From: Oscillibacter valericigenes
GTDB lineage: Bacteria > Bacillota > Clostridia > Oscillospirales > Oscillospiraceae
DNA: 64,000 nucleotides
Direction of reading: 5' to 3'
Assembly: GCF_021531435.1 (NCBI RefSeq)
Contig: NZ_JAFBIS010000004.1
Coordinates: forward strand, 62,001 to 126,000
Shown here: piece by piece, positions 1-9,549 of the stretch
How the letters are laid out: every line of letters starts with the position of its first letter
Position numbering within the stretch: position 1 is the first letter of the stretch
Notes under the pieces: generated by a model
The model's database searches: none
What the model saw: the letters and a program-made list of their open reading frames with translations, nothing else
What the model was told of the DNA's origin: nothing
Translations under genes and position numbers: made by a program

Positions 1-1857
1 TTATATGAGACGCAGAAGACTGACCTGAGCCACATCAACGACCTGGATTACTACGAGCAGGGCCGGTTCATGGAGCTGGACCTGACGGCACGGCGGAACC
101 TGGAGCTGACGGAGACCCTCCGGGGCAAGGAGAAGAAGGGGAGCCTGCTGTGGGTGCTGGACAAGACCAAGACCCCCATGGGCGCCCGGTGCCTGCGCTC
201 CTGGCTGGAGCGGCCTCTGCTGTCCGTCACCGCCATCTGCAAGCGTAATTCCGCGGTGGCGGCGCTGGTGGACAACACCATCGTCCGGGAGGAGCTCATC
301 GCCGCCATGACGGGCCTGGGCGATATGGAGCGGCTCATCGGCCGCATCGTCTACGGCACGGCGGGCGGACGGGACATGGCGTCCCTCCGGGCGGCCATTG
401 AAAAACTGCCTGCCGTCAAGGAACAGCTGGCATCGCTGAATGACCGCCGCCTGTCGGAGCTGACGGCGGAGCTGGATACCCTGGAGGACATCGGGGCGCG
501 TATCGCGGATACCATCTGCGACGAGCCGCCGTTCTCCGTCCGGGAGGGCGGCTTCATCCGGGACGGCTTCAACGGGGAAGTGGACCGCCTGCGGCACATC
601 CTGAAAGGCGGCAAGAGCGTCATCGCGGAGATGGAGGCCAAGGAGAAGGAGGCCACCGGCATCCGCACGCTGAAAATCGGCTACAACAAGGTGTTCGGGT
701 ACTACATCGAGGTGTCAAACTCCTTTAAGGACCAGGTGCCGGAGACCTACATCCGCAAGCAGACATTGGTGAACGGCGAGCGGTACATCACCCAGGAGCT
801 GAAGGACCTGGAGCATGAGATCCTGACCGCCTCCGAGCGGGTAGTGGCCCTGGAATACGAGCTGTTCACGGCCCTGCGGGAGGAGATCTCCGCCGCCGCG
901 CCCCGTATCCAGAAGACCGCCGCAGCTGTGGCGGAGGCCGACGCCTTGGCGTCCTTTGCTGCTGTGGCGGTGCGGAACAACTACTGCCGCCCCGACGTGG
1001 ACGAGTCCGGGGTCATTGAGATCAACGAGGGGCGCCACCCGGTGGTGGAGCGGGTGCTGAAAGACAGCCTGTTCGTCCCCAACGACACGTTCATGGGGGA
1101 GAAGGAGGGCCGGGTGGCCATCATCACCGGCCCCAACATGGCGGGTAAATCCACCTACATGCGCCAGGTGGCGCTGATCGTGCTGATGGCCCAGATGGGG
1201 TCTTTTGTCCCGGCAAAATACGCCCACATCGGCGTGGTGGACCGCATCTTCACCCGCATCGGCGCGTCCGATGACCTCAGCGCCGGACAGTCTACTTTTA
1301 TGGTGGAGATGACGGAGGTCTCCGACATCCTGCACCACGCCACGAAGAACTCCCTGCTGATTTTGGACGAGATCGGCCGGGGCACGTCCACATTCGACGG
1401 TATGTCCATTGCCCGGGCGGTACTGGAATACTGCGCCGACAAAAAGACCTTGGGCGCCAAGACGCTGTTCGCTACCCATTACCATGAGCTGACGGAGCTG
1501 GAGAACACATTGCCCGGCACGGTGAATTACTCCATCGCGGTGAAGGCCCGGGGGGAGGACATCATCTTCCTGCGGAAGATCGTCCCCGGCGGGGCCGACC
1601 GGAGTTACGGCATCGAAGTCGCAAAGCTGGCGGGACTGCCGGACAAGGTGGTCCAGCGGGCCAAGGCGGTGCTGGCGGAGCTGGAGGCGGAGAACGGCGT
1701 CCAGTATGTGGCGGCACGGAAAGAAGCGGACCAGGTGTCGCTGGACGCTATCGGCGAGGGCGAGGTGCTGGACGCGCTGCGCCGCTGTCAGCCGGACACG
1801 CTGACGCCCATCGAGGCGATGAGCCTTTTGTATGAGCTGAAGCAGAAGTTAAAGTAG
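1..1857 (+). CDS. mutS: DNA mismatch repair protein MutS (3' part)
   Basis: The reading frame is open from the first base, so the 5' end lies outside the window; about 618 C-terminal residues are present. MutS recognises mismatches and uses ATP to recruit MutL. The visible part starts in the core/lever region (YETQKTDL) and includes the clamp. The ATPase follows, with Walker A GPNMAGKST near 1131-1157, the LSAGQSTFMVEMTE segment near 1282-1320 and Walker B LLILDEIGRGTSTFDG near 1347-1400. A C-terminal dimerisation helix ends at TAG 1855-1857. mutL follows after two membrane-protein genes on the same strand, a common mutS-mutL neighbourhood in Firmicutes. No terminator is seen after the stop, so co-transcription with the next gene is likely. 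Confidence 0.97.
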   Translation, partial: LYETQKTDLSHINDLDYYEQGRFMELDLTARRNLELTETLRGKEKKGSLLWVLDKTKTPMGARCLRSWLERPLLSVTAICKRNSAVAALVDNTIVREELIAAMTGLGDMERLIGRIVYGTAGGRDMASLRAAIEKLPAVKEQLASLNDRRLSELTAELDTLEDIGARIADTICDEPPFSVREGGFIRDGFNGEVDRLRHILKGGKSVIAEMEAKEKEATGIRTLKIGYNKVFGYYIEVSNSFKDQVPETYIRKQTLVNGERYITQELKDLEHEILTASERVVALEYELFTALREEISAAAPRIQKTAAAVAEADALASFAAVAVRNNYCRPDVDESGVIEINEGRHPVVERVLKDSLFVPNDTFMGEKEGRVAIITGPNMAGKSTYMRQVALIVLMAQMGSFVPAKYAHIGVVDRIFTRIGASDDLSAGQSTFMVEMTEVSDILHHATKNSLLILDEIGRGTSTFDGMSIARAVLEYCADKKTLGAKTLFATHYHELTELENTLPGTVNYSIAVKARGEDIIFLRKIVPGGADRSYGIEVAKLAGLPDKVVQRAKAVLAELEAENGVQYVAARKEADQVSLDAIGEGEVLDALRRCQPDTLTPIEAMSLLYELKQKLK

Positions 1858-1897
1858 GAGAACTGAGGCCGGAGTTCCGGCATACACAGGAGGTTCT

Positions 1898-2605
1898 ATG
1901 GCAAAACGCAAATCGACAACTTACATGACTTACGGGGAGCAGATCGCGGGCGTGGTGTTTTTCGTCATCTACCTGCTGGTGCTGCCCTTCGTCACCACGC
2001 CTCTGTTCAACCTGGCGGAGCGGCTGCTGGACACGACCATTTCCGGTGCCATGCGGAACATCCTGTACTACTACATCCTGTTCGCGGTGACCCTCATCAT
2101 TTTCCACGGCTTTCTCGCCCGGACCTCCCGGCGTCTGCTGGACAACCTGGGCCTTGCCTGCAAGTCGGCGGCGGTGGGACTGGTGGGGCTGTACGGCCTG
2201 AATGAGCTGGTGTACCGGCTCACCAACCTGATTTTTACCAACCGCACCAACCTCAACGATACCACGATTTCCGCCCAGATCGACGACGCGCCCCATATGA
2301 CGCTGCTGATCGTCATTTTTCTGGCGCCCTTCGTGGAGGAGGTACTGTTCCGGGGGCTGGTGTTCGGAAACTTAAAGAGCAAGAGCCGGGCTTTGGCCTA
2401 TGCGGTGAGCTGCCTGCTGTTCGCGCTGCTTCATGTATGGCAGTTTGCCGTGGTGAAGCAGGACGTCACCTACTTTTTGCTGATGATCCAATACCTGGTG
2501 CCTGGGCTGGTCCTGGCCTGGGCCTATGACCACAGCGGGACACTGTGGTCCTCCATTGCCCTGCATGCCGCGGCTAACGCCCTGAGCACGTGGGCGATGT
2601 TATAA
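1898..2605 (+). CDS. CPBP family intramembrane glutamic endopeptidase
   Basis: A 235-residue polytopic membrane protein with about six to eight hydrophobic segments. The CPBP (Abi/CAAX protease) signature is complete: EEVLFRG in the second half (motif 1, catalytic Glu pair plus Arg), FALLHVWQF (motif 2 His) and a late HAAANAL (motif 3). The family cleaves within membranes; bacterial members are tied to bacteriocin immunity or prenyl-protein processing, but the substrate here is unknown. The ATG at 1898 follows a strong AGGAGGT at about 1889-1895. It sits between mutS and an AEC transporter on the same strand, with no bacteriocin genes nearby, so an immunity role is not supported. Confidence 0.9.
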   Translation: MAKRKSTTYMTYGEQIAGVVFFVIYLLVLPFVTTPLFNLAERLLDTTISGAMRNILYYYILFAVTLIIFHGFLARTSRRLLDNLGLACKSAAVGLVGLYGLNELVYRLTNLIFTNRTNLNDTTISAQIDDAPHMTLLIVIFLAPFVEEVLFRGLVFGNLKSKSRALAYAVSCLLFALLHVWQFAVVKQDVTYFLLMIQYLVPGLVLAWAYDHSGTLWSSIALHAAANALSTWAML

Positions 2606-2636
2606 CATTCCAGAGAGATAAGAGAGCGGAAGTACA

Positions 2637-3551
2637 ATGGGTTTTTTTGATGTGTTTCAGGAGATGCTGATCCTGCTGTTCGCTATGGCCCTGGGGTATC
2701 TGGCCAACCGGCTTGGGTACCTGGGAGGGGAGATCGACCAGAAGATCTGCAAGATCATTTTGAATATCACCATGCCGTGCATGATCGTGGCGGCGGTGGC
2801 CGACGGCGACACCCTCCCCGGCACGGCGGAGATCTTGGCCGTTTTGAAGGTGGCGGCGGTATTTTACGGGATGGAGATCCTGATCACTGTGATCTTTCCC
2901 CGGTTTCTGGGCGGCACCGACAAGCAGAAGGGCGTCTGGCGCTATACCCTGATGTTCCCCAACATGGCGTTTATCGGCTATCCCGTGTCGGTGTCCCTGT
3001 TCGGGCCGGAGGCGCTGTTTTACGCCGTCATTCTGGTGCTGCCCTTCAACCTGCTGTCCTACTCCCTGGGGCCCCTGATGCTGGCCGGGAAGGGCCGGTT
3101 CCGCTGGCGGCAGCTGACCTCGCCCTGTATCATCGCCGCGGTCATTGCCCTGGTGGTGGCCCTGAGCCACATCGGACTGCCCGCCATCCTGGGGGAATGC
3201 CTGGGCTTTGTGGGGGATGTGACAGTGCCTCTGTCCCTGCTGGTGGTGGGCTCCCTGTTGGCGGGCCTGCCGGCCAGACAAGTGTTCGCATCGCCCCGGC
3301 TGTGGGTGCTCTCGGCGGTGCGCCTGCTGGGGATGCCCACCCTGCTGTGGGTGATTTTAACCTGGATGCATGTGGAGCCGCCCATGGTGGCGGGGGTTGC
3401 CGTTGTGCTGATGGCCATGCCCACGGCGGTGAACGGCACCATGCTGAGCCTGGAATACGGCGGCGATACGGATTGTATGGCCCAGATCACGTTTTTGACG
3501 ACCCTGGCGTCCATCATCACTATCCCGGTGGTGTCGGCGCTGCTGCTGTAA
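2637..3551 (+). CDS. AEC (auxin efflux carrier) family transporter
   Basis: A 304-residue protein made almost entirely of hydrophobic helices (about ten), arranged as two five-helix halves as in the AEC/BART superfamily. The N-terminal MGFFDVFQEMLILLFAMALG and the conserved LGYLANRLGYLGG, with ITMPCMIV in helix 2, are typical. Family members carry organic anions such as malate or related small acids; the substrate cannot be read from sequence. An RBS-like AGAGCGGAAG precedes the ATG at 2637. The stop is 28 nt before the mutL start, so it probably shares a transcript with mutL, although no functional link is obvious. Confidence 0.88.
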   Translation: MGFFDVFQEMLILLFAMALGYLANRLGYLGGEIDQKICKIILNITMPCMIVAAVADGDTLPGTAEILAVLKVAAVFYGMEILITVIFPRFLGGTDKQKGVWRYTLMFPNMAFIGYPVSVSLFGPEALFYAVILVLPFNLLSYSLGPLMLAGKGRFRWRQLTSPCIIAAVIALVVALSHIGLPAILGECLGFVGDVTVPLSLLVVGSLLAGLPARQVFASPRLWVLSAVRLLGMPTLLWVILTWMHVEPPMVAGVAVVLMAMPTAVNGTMLSLEYGGDTDCMAQITFLTTLASIITIPVVSALLL

Positions 3552-3579
3552 ACGATTTGAATGCCCGGAGGTGGATGAC

Positions 3580-5571
3580 ATGCCTCATATTGAACAACTG
3601 GCACCCCATGTGGCGGACCTGATCGCTGCCGGTGAGGTGGTGGAGCGGCCGGCCAGCGTGGTGAAGGAGCTGGTGGAGAACGCCATCGACGCGGGTTCCT
3701 CCGCCGTGGTGGTGGAGATCCGGCGGGGCGGCATGGGGATGATCCGGGTGACGGACAACGGCTGCGGCATCGCCCCCGGCGAGCTGCCCACGGCCTTCCT
3801 GCGCCATGCCACCAGCAAGATGCGCACGGCGGACGACCTGGGGAAGATCGGGACCCTGGGCTTCCGGGGCGAGGCTCTGGCGGCCATCTCCGCCGTCAGC
3901 CGGGTGGACATTCTGACCCGGCGGAAGGGCGCGGACTGCGGCGCATCACTGCACCTGGAGGGCGGCGTGCCCGGTCAGGTGGAGGAGGCGGGCGCCCCGG
4001 AGGGCACCGCCATCACCGTCCGGGACCTGTTCTACAACACTCCTGCGAGATTGAAATTCATGCGGAAGGACAGCGCCGAGACCGCTGCCGTGGCGGGACT
4101 GATGCAGCATCTGGCGCTGAGCCATCCTGATGTGTCCTTTAAGTTCATCAAGGACGGCGCGGAGAGCCTCCACACCCCCGGCGACGGGAAGCTGGAGTCC
4201 GCCGTCTACGCCGCCCTGGGCCGGGATTTCGCCCGGGGACTGGTGAGCGTGGAGGGTCGGGGCGGCTACATCGCCGTCAGCGGCTTCGTCACCGCGCCGC
4301 TGATGGGCCGGGGCTCCCGGTCCATGCAGGTGTTCTTCGTCAACGGGCGGTTCATCAAGTCCCAGCTCCTGACGGCGGCCCTGGAGGAGGGCTACCGCAA
4401 CCAGATCATGAAGGGGAAGTTCCCCGGCTGCGTGCTGAGCGTGACGCTGCCGGTGACGGCGGTGGACGTCAACGTCCATCCCGCCAAGACCCAGGTGAAA
4501 TTCGCCCGGGAGCGGGAGGTGTTTGACGCGGTGTACCACACCGTGCTGGACTGCCTGGACGCCAAGGGCGCGCCTGCGGCGGCCAGCAAGCCCGTGGAGC
4601 GGGTGGTGAATCCCCGGCAGGACTTTTTCCAGTCCATGGACGCCAAAACTTACCGGGAACAGGGGGCAAAGAATACGGAAAAGGCGGCGGAAAAGCCTCC
4701 GGTGCGGCCCGCTGCCCCGGCCCGGCCTGCCTGGGATACGGAGTGGAAGTCCTCCGCCCGGGTGGCGGACAGCCAGCCCCAAAGACCCCTGAGCTTCCGG
4801 CCCTTGGAGAAGCCGGCGGGGGCGGCCTTTGGAAAGCCCCCGGCGTCGGTGGCGGAGCGGCGGGAGGCCCCGCCTGTCCGGGAAGCGCCGGTTGAAAAAG
4901 AAGCGCCTGCGAAGCCGGAGGCGCCGAAGCGCCCCTTCGTGCCCGCTATCCCGGCGGACCAACAAAAGCTGGATCTGCCGGGGCAGACCACCATTGAGCC
5001 GCCCAAGGAGGCCCCCTGGCGCATTGCCGGCGAGGTGCTGCATACCTATATTATTTGTGAGAGCGCCGATGGCTGCGTGTGGCTCATCGACAAGCACGCC
5101 GCCCATGAGCGCGTCAACTTCGACCGCCTGAAGGCCGCCAAGGAGCCGCCCATGCGTCAAACGCTGCTGCAGCCCATCGCGGCGGAGCTCTCCCGGGAGG
5201 ATGGGGCGCTGCTGCTGGAGAATCTGGACCTGCTGGAGCAGTTCGGATTTGCCTGCGAGGATTTCGGCGACGGCGCCATTCTGGTGCGTGAGGTCCCGGC
5301 GGACATCGACGCCGGAGATGCCGTCTCCACCCTGGAGGAGTTCGCGGAAAACCTCCGCAGCGGCAAGAGTTTGGAGGAGAAGCGGGAAAACCTGCTGCAC
5401 ACCATGGCCTGCAAAGCCGCCATCAAGGGCGGCTGGACCAGCGACATTTCGGAGCTGAAAGTGCTGGTGGAAAAGGTCCAGAGCGGCGAGGTGCGCTACT
5501 GCCCCCACGGGCGGCCCGTGGCGGTGAAGCTCACCAAGTACGAATTGGAGAAAATGTTTAAGCGGGCATAA
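3580..5571 (+). CDS. mutL: DNA mismatch repair endonuclease MutL
   Basis: 663 residues from ATG 3580. This start is preferred over an in-frame GTG at 3571 because CGGAGG at 3566-3571 sits about 8 nt upstream of it. The N-terminal GHKL ATPase shows ELVENAIDAG, DNGCGI and GFRGEAL; a proline/alanine/glutamate-rich linker spans roughly residues 330-470; the C-terminal dimerisation/endonuclease domain follows. The metal motif reads DKHAAHERVNFD, related to the DQHA(X)2E(X)4E consensus but with Lys for Gln and a final Asp for Glu. ACKAAIKGG and CPHGRP are also present, matching nicking MutL proteins. MutL couples mismatch recognition by MutS to strand incision. Confidence 0.97.
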   Translation: MPHIEQLAPHVADLIAAGEVVERPASVVKELVENAIDAGSSAVVVEIRRGGMGMIRVTDNGCGIAPGELPTAFLRHATSKMRTADDLGKIGTLGFRGEALAAISAVSRVDILTRRKGADCGASLHLEGGVPGQVEEAGAPEGTAITVRDLFYNTPARLKFMRKDSAETAAVAGLMQHLALSHPDVSFKFIKDGAESLHTPGDGKLESAVYAALGRDFARGLVSVEGRGGYIAVSGFVTAPLMGRGSRSMQVFFVNGRFIKSQLLTAALEEGYRNQIMKGKFPGCVLSVTLPVTAVDVNVHPAKTQVKFAREREVFDAVYHTVLDCLDAKGAPAAASKPVERVVNPRQDFFQSMDAKTYREQGAKNTEKAAEKPPVRPAAPARPAWDTEWKSSARVADSQPQRPLSFRPLEKPAGAAFGKPPASVAERREAPPVREAPVEKEAPAKPEAPKRPFVPAIPADQQKLDLPGQTTIEPPKEAPWRIAGEVLHTYIICESADGCVWLIDKHAAHERVNFDRLKAAKEPPMRQTLLQPIAAELSREDGALLLENLDLLEQFGFACEDFGDGAILVREVPADIDAGDAVSTLEEFAENLRSGKSLEEKRENLLHTMACKAAIKGGWTSDISELKVLVEKVQSGEVRYCPHGRPVAVKLTKYELEKMFKRA

Positions 5572-5594
5572 TACCATGCAAGGGGGAACAGACT

Positions 5595-6188
5595 GTGAAG
5601 CTCTTGTTTGTGGACTGCTGTATCAGCCAGCGGGGAGAGAACTCCAGGACAAAAAAGCTGGCGGATACGTTTTTGGCGGCGTTCCGGGAAAAACACCCGG
5701 AGGCCGAAATTGAGACCGTCCTGCCGGAGACGCTGCTGGCGCTGAGGCCCTTTGACGCGGAAATGCTGAACGAGCGGGACGCCCTGGCCTCCGTGGGGGC
5801 CTGGGACGCGCCGGTGTTCAGCCTTGCCCGGCAGTTCCGGGGAGCGGACGGAATCGTGGTGGCGGCGCCCTTCTGGGATCTAAGCTTTCCGGCGGCGCTG
5901 CGGACGTATATTGAGTATATCTCCGCCAACGGCCTGACCTACCACTACGACGAAACCGGCTGCCACGGCGACTGTAAGGCCCGGCAGCTGGTGTACCTCA
6001 CCTCCGGCGGCGACTTCGAGCGGGAGGACAGCGTGGGTGTGACCTATTGGCGGCAGCTGGCCGCCATGTTCGGCATCCCCCGGTTCGACTACGTGTTTGC
6101 CGGAGGGCTGGACGCCTGCCCGGATACGGCGGAGGAGACGCTGACGGCGTCCTGCGCTCTGGCCCGCAGTCTGGCGGCGGAATCCTGA
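5595..6188 (+). CDS. Flavodoxin-fold NAD(P)H oxidoreductase, azoreductase-like
   Basis: 197 residues starting at GTG 5595, with an AGGGGGA-type RBS around 5580. The N-terminal beta strand and phosphate loop (CCISQRGENSRTKKL) and the later APFWDLSFPAALRTYIEYI match the FMN-binding pattern of the NQO/AzoR flavodoxin-like family, where Pro-Trp and Ser-Pro-Ala contact FMN. Such enzymes transfer two electrons from NAD(P)H to quinones, azo dyes or other electrophiles. The true substrate is unknown. It lies 23 nt after mutL and 28 nt before miaA on the same strand, so it is probably co-transcribed. Confidence 0.82.
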   Translation: MKLLFVDCCISQRGENSRTKKLADTFLAAFREKHPEAEIETVLPETLLALRPFDAEMLNERDALASVGAWDAPVFSLARQFRGADGIVVAAPFWDLSFPAALRTYIEYISANGLTYHYDETGCHGDCKARQLVYLTSGGDFEREDSVGVTYWRQLAAMFGIPRFDYVFAGGLDACPDTAEETLTASCALARSLAAES

Positions 6189-6216
6189 GACAGCAGATTG
6201 GGAGAGGAGGGAGACC

Positions 6217-7161
6217 ATGGCGCCGAAGATCGTCTGCGTCGTGGGGCCTACGGCCTGCGGCAAGACCACGCTGGGCGTGCTGCTCGCGAAAAAGTTCAAC
6301 GGGGAAGTGGTCTCCGCCGATTCCATGCAAATTTACCGGGGTATGACCATCGGCACCGCCGCCCCGACGGAAAAAGAGATGGACGGCGTGCCCCACCACA
6401 TGGTGGCGGTGGCCGACCCGTCGGAGCAGTGGTCCGCCGCCCGGTACGCCGAAACCGCCATCCCCATCATTGACGACATCCTGGCCCGGGGAAAGCTGCC
6501 CGTTCTGGTGGGCGGCACCGGGCTGTGGCTGGACGCGGTGGTGAAGGGCCACGGCTTTGCCGGGGGCCACGCCGGGGGCGAGGTGCGGAAAACGCTGCAG
6601 GAGCGGCTGGAGGCGGAGGGCATCGGGCCTCTGCTGGAGGAGCTGCGGCAGGTGGACCCGGAGGCGGCAAAACGGCTGCATCCGGCGGATGAAAAGCGCA
6701 TCCTCCGGGCACTGGAGGTTTATCTGGAGACGGGCAAGACCATCACCGCCCACAACGCGGAGACGTGCGACCTGCCGCCCCGGTACGACGCCGTGTGGAT
6801 CGGCCTGCGGTTCGCCGACCGGGAGGATATGAAGGCCCTCATCGACCGCCGGGTGGACAAGATGGCGGAGGAGGGCCTGGTGGAGGAGGTCCGGGCGCTG
6901 CTGGCAAGCGGCCTGCCCCGGGACGCCACATCCCTCCAGGCCATCGGCTACAAGGAGTTTTTGGGAGTGCTGGAGGGCGCCGCCACCGAGACGGAGGCCC
7001 TGGCGGAGGTGAAGCTCCGCTCCCGGCAGTACGCCAAGCGCCAGCTCACCTGGCTGCGGCGGAATCCGGCCATCCACTGGATCGAATGGGAAAAAGAACG
7101 GGATTTTGCGCGGGCCCTACAGGTTTCGACGGAAATCCTGACCGCCGAGGGCGTATCCTAG
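6217..7161 (+). CDS. miaA: tRNA dimethylallyltransferase
   Basis: 314 residues, the normal MiaA length. It adds a dimethylallyl group to N6 of A37 in tRNAs that read U-starting codons. The P-loop [16 protein letters not shown] is at the N-terminus, followed by [16 protein letters not shown] (residues about 36-51), PHHMV, and [10 protein letters not shown]. The C-terminal catalytic part carries [11 protein letters not shown] and [18 protein letters not shown] 6217 follows GGAGAGGAGGGAG. hfq follows 62 nt downstream, the classical miaA-hfq order. The mutL-miaA-hfq neighbourhood is found in many bacteria. Confidence 0.97.
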   Translation: MAPKIVCVVGPTACGKTTLGVLLAKKFNGEVVSADSMQIYRGMTIGTAAPTEKEMDGVPHHMVAVADPSEQWSAARYAETAIPIIDDILARGKLPVLVGGTGLWLDAVVKGHGFAGGHAGGEVRKTLQERLEAEGIGPLLEELRQVDPEAAKRLHPADEKRILRALEVYLETGKTITAHNAETCDLPPRYDAVWIGLRFADREDMKALIDRRVDKMAEEGLVEEVRALLASGLPRDATSLQAIGYKEFLGVLEGAATETEALAEVKLRSRQYAKRQLTWLRRNPAIHWIEWEKERDFARALQVSTEILTAEGVS

Positions 7162-7223
7162 CCCTAAGGCGGACGAAACAGGAAACGATCGTCCGACCCA
7201 CAAAGAAAAAAGGAGCGGACGAT

Positions 7224-7454
7224 ATGCAGAACAAAGCGAATTTACAGGACATCTTTCTTCTTCGGGCCAAGCGGGACAAGCTGCCGGTGACCATGTTCCT
7301 GATGAACGGCTTCCAGATGCGGGGCGTCATCACCGGGTTCGATGCCTTTGTGGTCATTCTGGACAGCGAGGGCCGGCAGCAGGTCATTTACAAGCACGCC
7401 ATTTCCACCATCGCTCCGGTCCGGCCTGTGGATCTGAGGGAGGAAGAGACGTAA
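7224..7454 (+). CDS. hfq: RNA chaperone Hfq
   Basis: 76 residues; ATG 7224 is chosen because AGGAG at 7211-7215 lies 8 nt upstream and the Hfq homology starts here, although the frame is open much further upstream. Sm1 ([27 protein letters not shown]) and Sm2 ([14 protein letters not shown], containing the YKHA motif) are intact. Hfq forms a hexameric ring that binds small RNAs and mRNAs. The C-terminal tail is very short, as in Firmicutes. It follows miaA directly. The Lys/Arg content of the N-terminal helix (RAKRDKLP) is compatible with RNA binding on the proximal face. Confidence 0.96.
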   Translation: MQNKANLQDIFLLRAKRDKLPVTMFLMNGFQMRGVITGFDAFVVILDSEGRQQVIYKHAISTIAPVRPVDLREEET

Positions 7455-7505
7455 TACGTGCGTCCGGAGCGCCGGGGGTACGTTACATAAGTGTGAGGCA
7501 ATTCC

Positions 7506-8795
7506 ATGAAAAACAACTCTCTCGGCATGAAAATACTGATGGCCGCCGTGACGCTGGGGCTTTTGGCCTACTTTGGACTCCAGGGCTACCTCTATTTCTC
7601 GGACCCGCTGACTACCACCCTGGCCTATACCTACCAGGTGGAGGAGAGCGTCAGCTTGTCCGGCTATGTGGTGCGGCAGGAGCAGGTGCTGGAGGATGAC
7701 GGCGGCGGGCTGCTGCGGCTCCGGCGGGAAGAGGGCGAGCGGGTCAGCCGCGGCGGTGCCGTGGCGTCCGTCTATGCCGACCAGTCGTCTCTGGACCGCC
7801 AGGCGGAGATCAGCACTCTGGAAAGCCGTGTCGAGCAGCTCCAATACGCCCAGGACGCGGCGGGCAGCTCCGAGGTATCTATGAAGCTGGACGCCCAGAT
7901 CCTGCAGAATATCCTGGAATACCGACGGTGCCTGACGGCGGACCGGATGGCCAAGGCCGAGACGTACGGCAGCCAGCTTCGGGCGCTGGTGCTGAAGCGG
8001 GACTACACCTATTCGGAAAACGAGGACCTCTCCGGCCAGATCGAAGCGCTTCAGGCCCAAATCAAGGAGCTGAAGACCCAGGCGGCGGGGTCCGTGCGCA
8101 CCGTCACCGCGCCGGTCTCGGGGCTGTACTCCGCCGTGGTGGACGGCTATGAGACCGTCCTGACGCCGGAGAGCCTGTCGGACATGACGCCCTCCCAGCT
8201 CAGTGCCGTCCGGGCGGACAGCACGGTTTCCTCCGGTGTGGGGAAGCTGATTTTGGGAGATTCCTGGTACTATGCCGCCTCTATGTCCGCCGCGGACGCG
8301 GAGGAGCTGCAGGAGGCGTCGGACGCCCTGAAAAAGGCCGGAAAGAGCCTGACCCTGCGCTTTGCAAAGAGCGTGGAGCGGGACCTCCCGGTGACGGTCT
8401 CCCGCATCGGGCCGGAGGAAAACGGCCGGTGTGTGGTGGTGTTTGAGGGAAAGACCTGCCTCTCCCGGCTGACGCTGCTGCGCCAGCAGAGCGCCCAGGT
8501 GGTCTGGGACAGCACGGAGGGGATCCGGGTGCCCAAGGAGGCGCTGCGGATGGAAAAGGTCACGGTCAATTCCGAGGGCGAGCGGGTCACGGAGGAGGCC
8601 ACCGGCGTGTACTGCGTGGTGGGCATGGAGGCCCGCTTCAAGCCGGTGGAGGTCGTGTACAACGGCAGCAGCTTTCTGCTGGTGCGCTCCGCTGCCCCGG
8701 AGGACCGGGAGAATCTGCGGCTGCGGCCGGGAGACGAAGTTATTATCACGGCAAACGGCCTGTACGACGGGAAAGTCGTCGGGCAGAAGGGCTAA
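7506..8795 (+). CDS. HlyD-like membrane-anchored adaptor protein
   Basis: 429 residues. An N-terminal membrane anchor covers about residues 8-27 (KILMAAVTLGLLAYFGLQGY). A barrel-sandwich lipoyl-like half (SLSGYVVRQEQVL), a coiled coil (about residues 95-195, Glu/Gln/Leu-rich with DQSSLDRQAEISTLESRVEQ) and a beta-rich C-terminal part follow. This is the HlyD/membrane-fusion-protein architecture. No ABC or MFS partner is adjacent. In clostridia, similar proteins are found beside yggS-sepF-divIVA, as here, so a role in envelope or division-site organisation is possible. Function is inferred only from fold and context. Confidence 0.8.
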   Translation: MKNNSLGMKILMAAVTLGLLAYFGLQGYLYFSDPLTTTLAYTYQVEESVSLSGYVVRQEQVLEDDGGGLLRLRREEGERVSRGGAVASVYADQSSLDRQAEISTLESRVEQLQYAQDAAGSSEVSMKLDAQILQNILEYRRCLTADRMAKAETYGSQLRALVLKRDYTYSENEDLSGQIEALQAQIKELKTQAAGSVRTVTAPVSGLYSAVVDGYETVLTPESLSDMTPSQLSAVRADSTVSSGVGKLILGDSWYYAASMSAADAEELQEASDALKKAGKSLTLRFAKSVERDLPVTVSRIGPEENGRCVVVFEGKTCLSRLTLLRQQSAQVVWDSTEGIRVPKEALRMEKVTVNSEGERVTEEATGVYCVVGMEARFKPVEVVYNGSSFLLVRSAAPEDRENLRLRPGDEVIITANGLYDGKVVGQKG

Positions 8796-8827
8796 CGCCA
8801 TATTATAGAAAAGGAAGGCAGAGAATC

Positions 8828-9520
8828 ATGTCGATCGCGGAAAATATCGCACGGGTGCGGGAAGAAATGGCGGCCGCCGCCAGGGAAGCGGGCCGGGCGC
8901 CGGAGGAGATCACGTTGGTGGGCGCCAGCAAGATGAATGACGCCGCCGCCTGCCGGGAGGCCATCGCCGCCGGCATCGACGCCCTGGGGGAGAACCGGGT
9001 CCAGGAGATGACCCAGAAGCTCAGTGAGAACGCCTACGACGGCGCGCCGCTGCACTTTATCGGCCACCTCCAGCGGAACAAGGTGAAACAGGTGGTGGGC
9101 CATGTGTCCCTCATCCAGTCCGTGGGCTCTCTGGAGCTGCTGGACGAGATTGAAAAAGTGGCCGCCAACCGCGGCCTGGTACAGGACATCCTGCTGGAGG
9201 TCAACGTGGGCGGTGAGGAGGCCAAGAGCGGCTTCGCCCCCGCCGACACCGAGGCCGCGGCGGAGGCCGCCTTGTCCCGGAGCCATGTCCGGGTGCTGGG
9301 ATTGATGACCATTCCGCCGGCGGACGCCGATCGGGATACCAATATGCGGTATTTTGAGGAAGTTCGGGCACTTTATGTTGACATCGATAGGAAATTGTTC
9401 CATAATGAACTCAAGTATCTCTCCATGGGCATGAGCGGCGATTTCGCGGACGCCATCCGCTGCGGCGCCAACATGGTCCGGGTGGGAACCGCGATTTTCG
9501 GAGCCCGCCACTACACTTGA
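8828..9520 (+). CDS. yggS: YggS/PLPBP family pyridoxal-phosphate homeostasis protein
   Basis: 230 residues, a single-domain PLP-binding TIM-barrel protein. The PLP lysine is in LVGASKMNDAA near residue 38. Other family signatures are ALGENRVQEM, HFIGHLQRNK, VNVGGEEAKSGF, LMTIPP and the C-terminal SMGMSGDFADAI with VRVGTAIFG. The family buffers PLP and affects amino-acid pools but has no established enzymatic activity. The B. subtilis counterpart is ylmE, which also precedes sepF (ylmF). The gene is 29 nt upstream of sepF and probably co-transcribed with it. Confidence 0.95.
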   Translation: MSIAENIARVREEMAAAAREAGRAPEEITLVGASKMNDAAACREAIAAGIDALGENRVQEMTQKLSENAYDGAPLHFIGHLQRNKVKQVVGHVSLIQSVGSLELLDEIEKVAANRGLVQDILLEVNVGGEEAKSGFAPADTEAAAEAALSRSHVRVLGLMTIPPADADRDTNMRYFEEVRALYVDIDRKLFHNELKYLSMGMSGDFADAIRCGANMVRVGTAIFGARHYT

Positions 9521-9549
9521 GAAATAACACCTCAAGGAGGTTTTGAAAC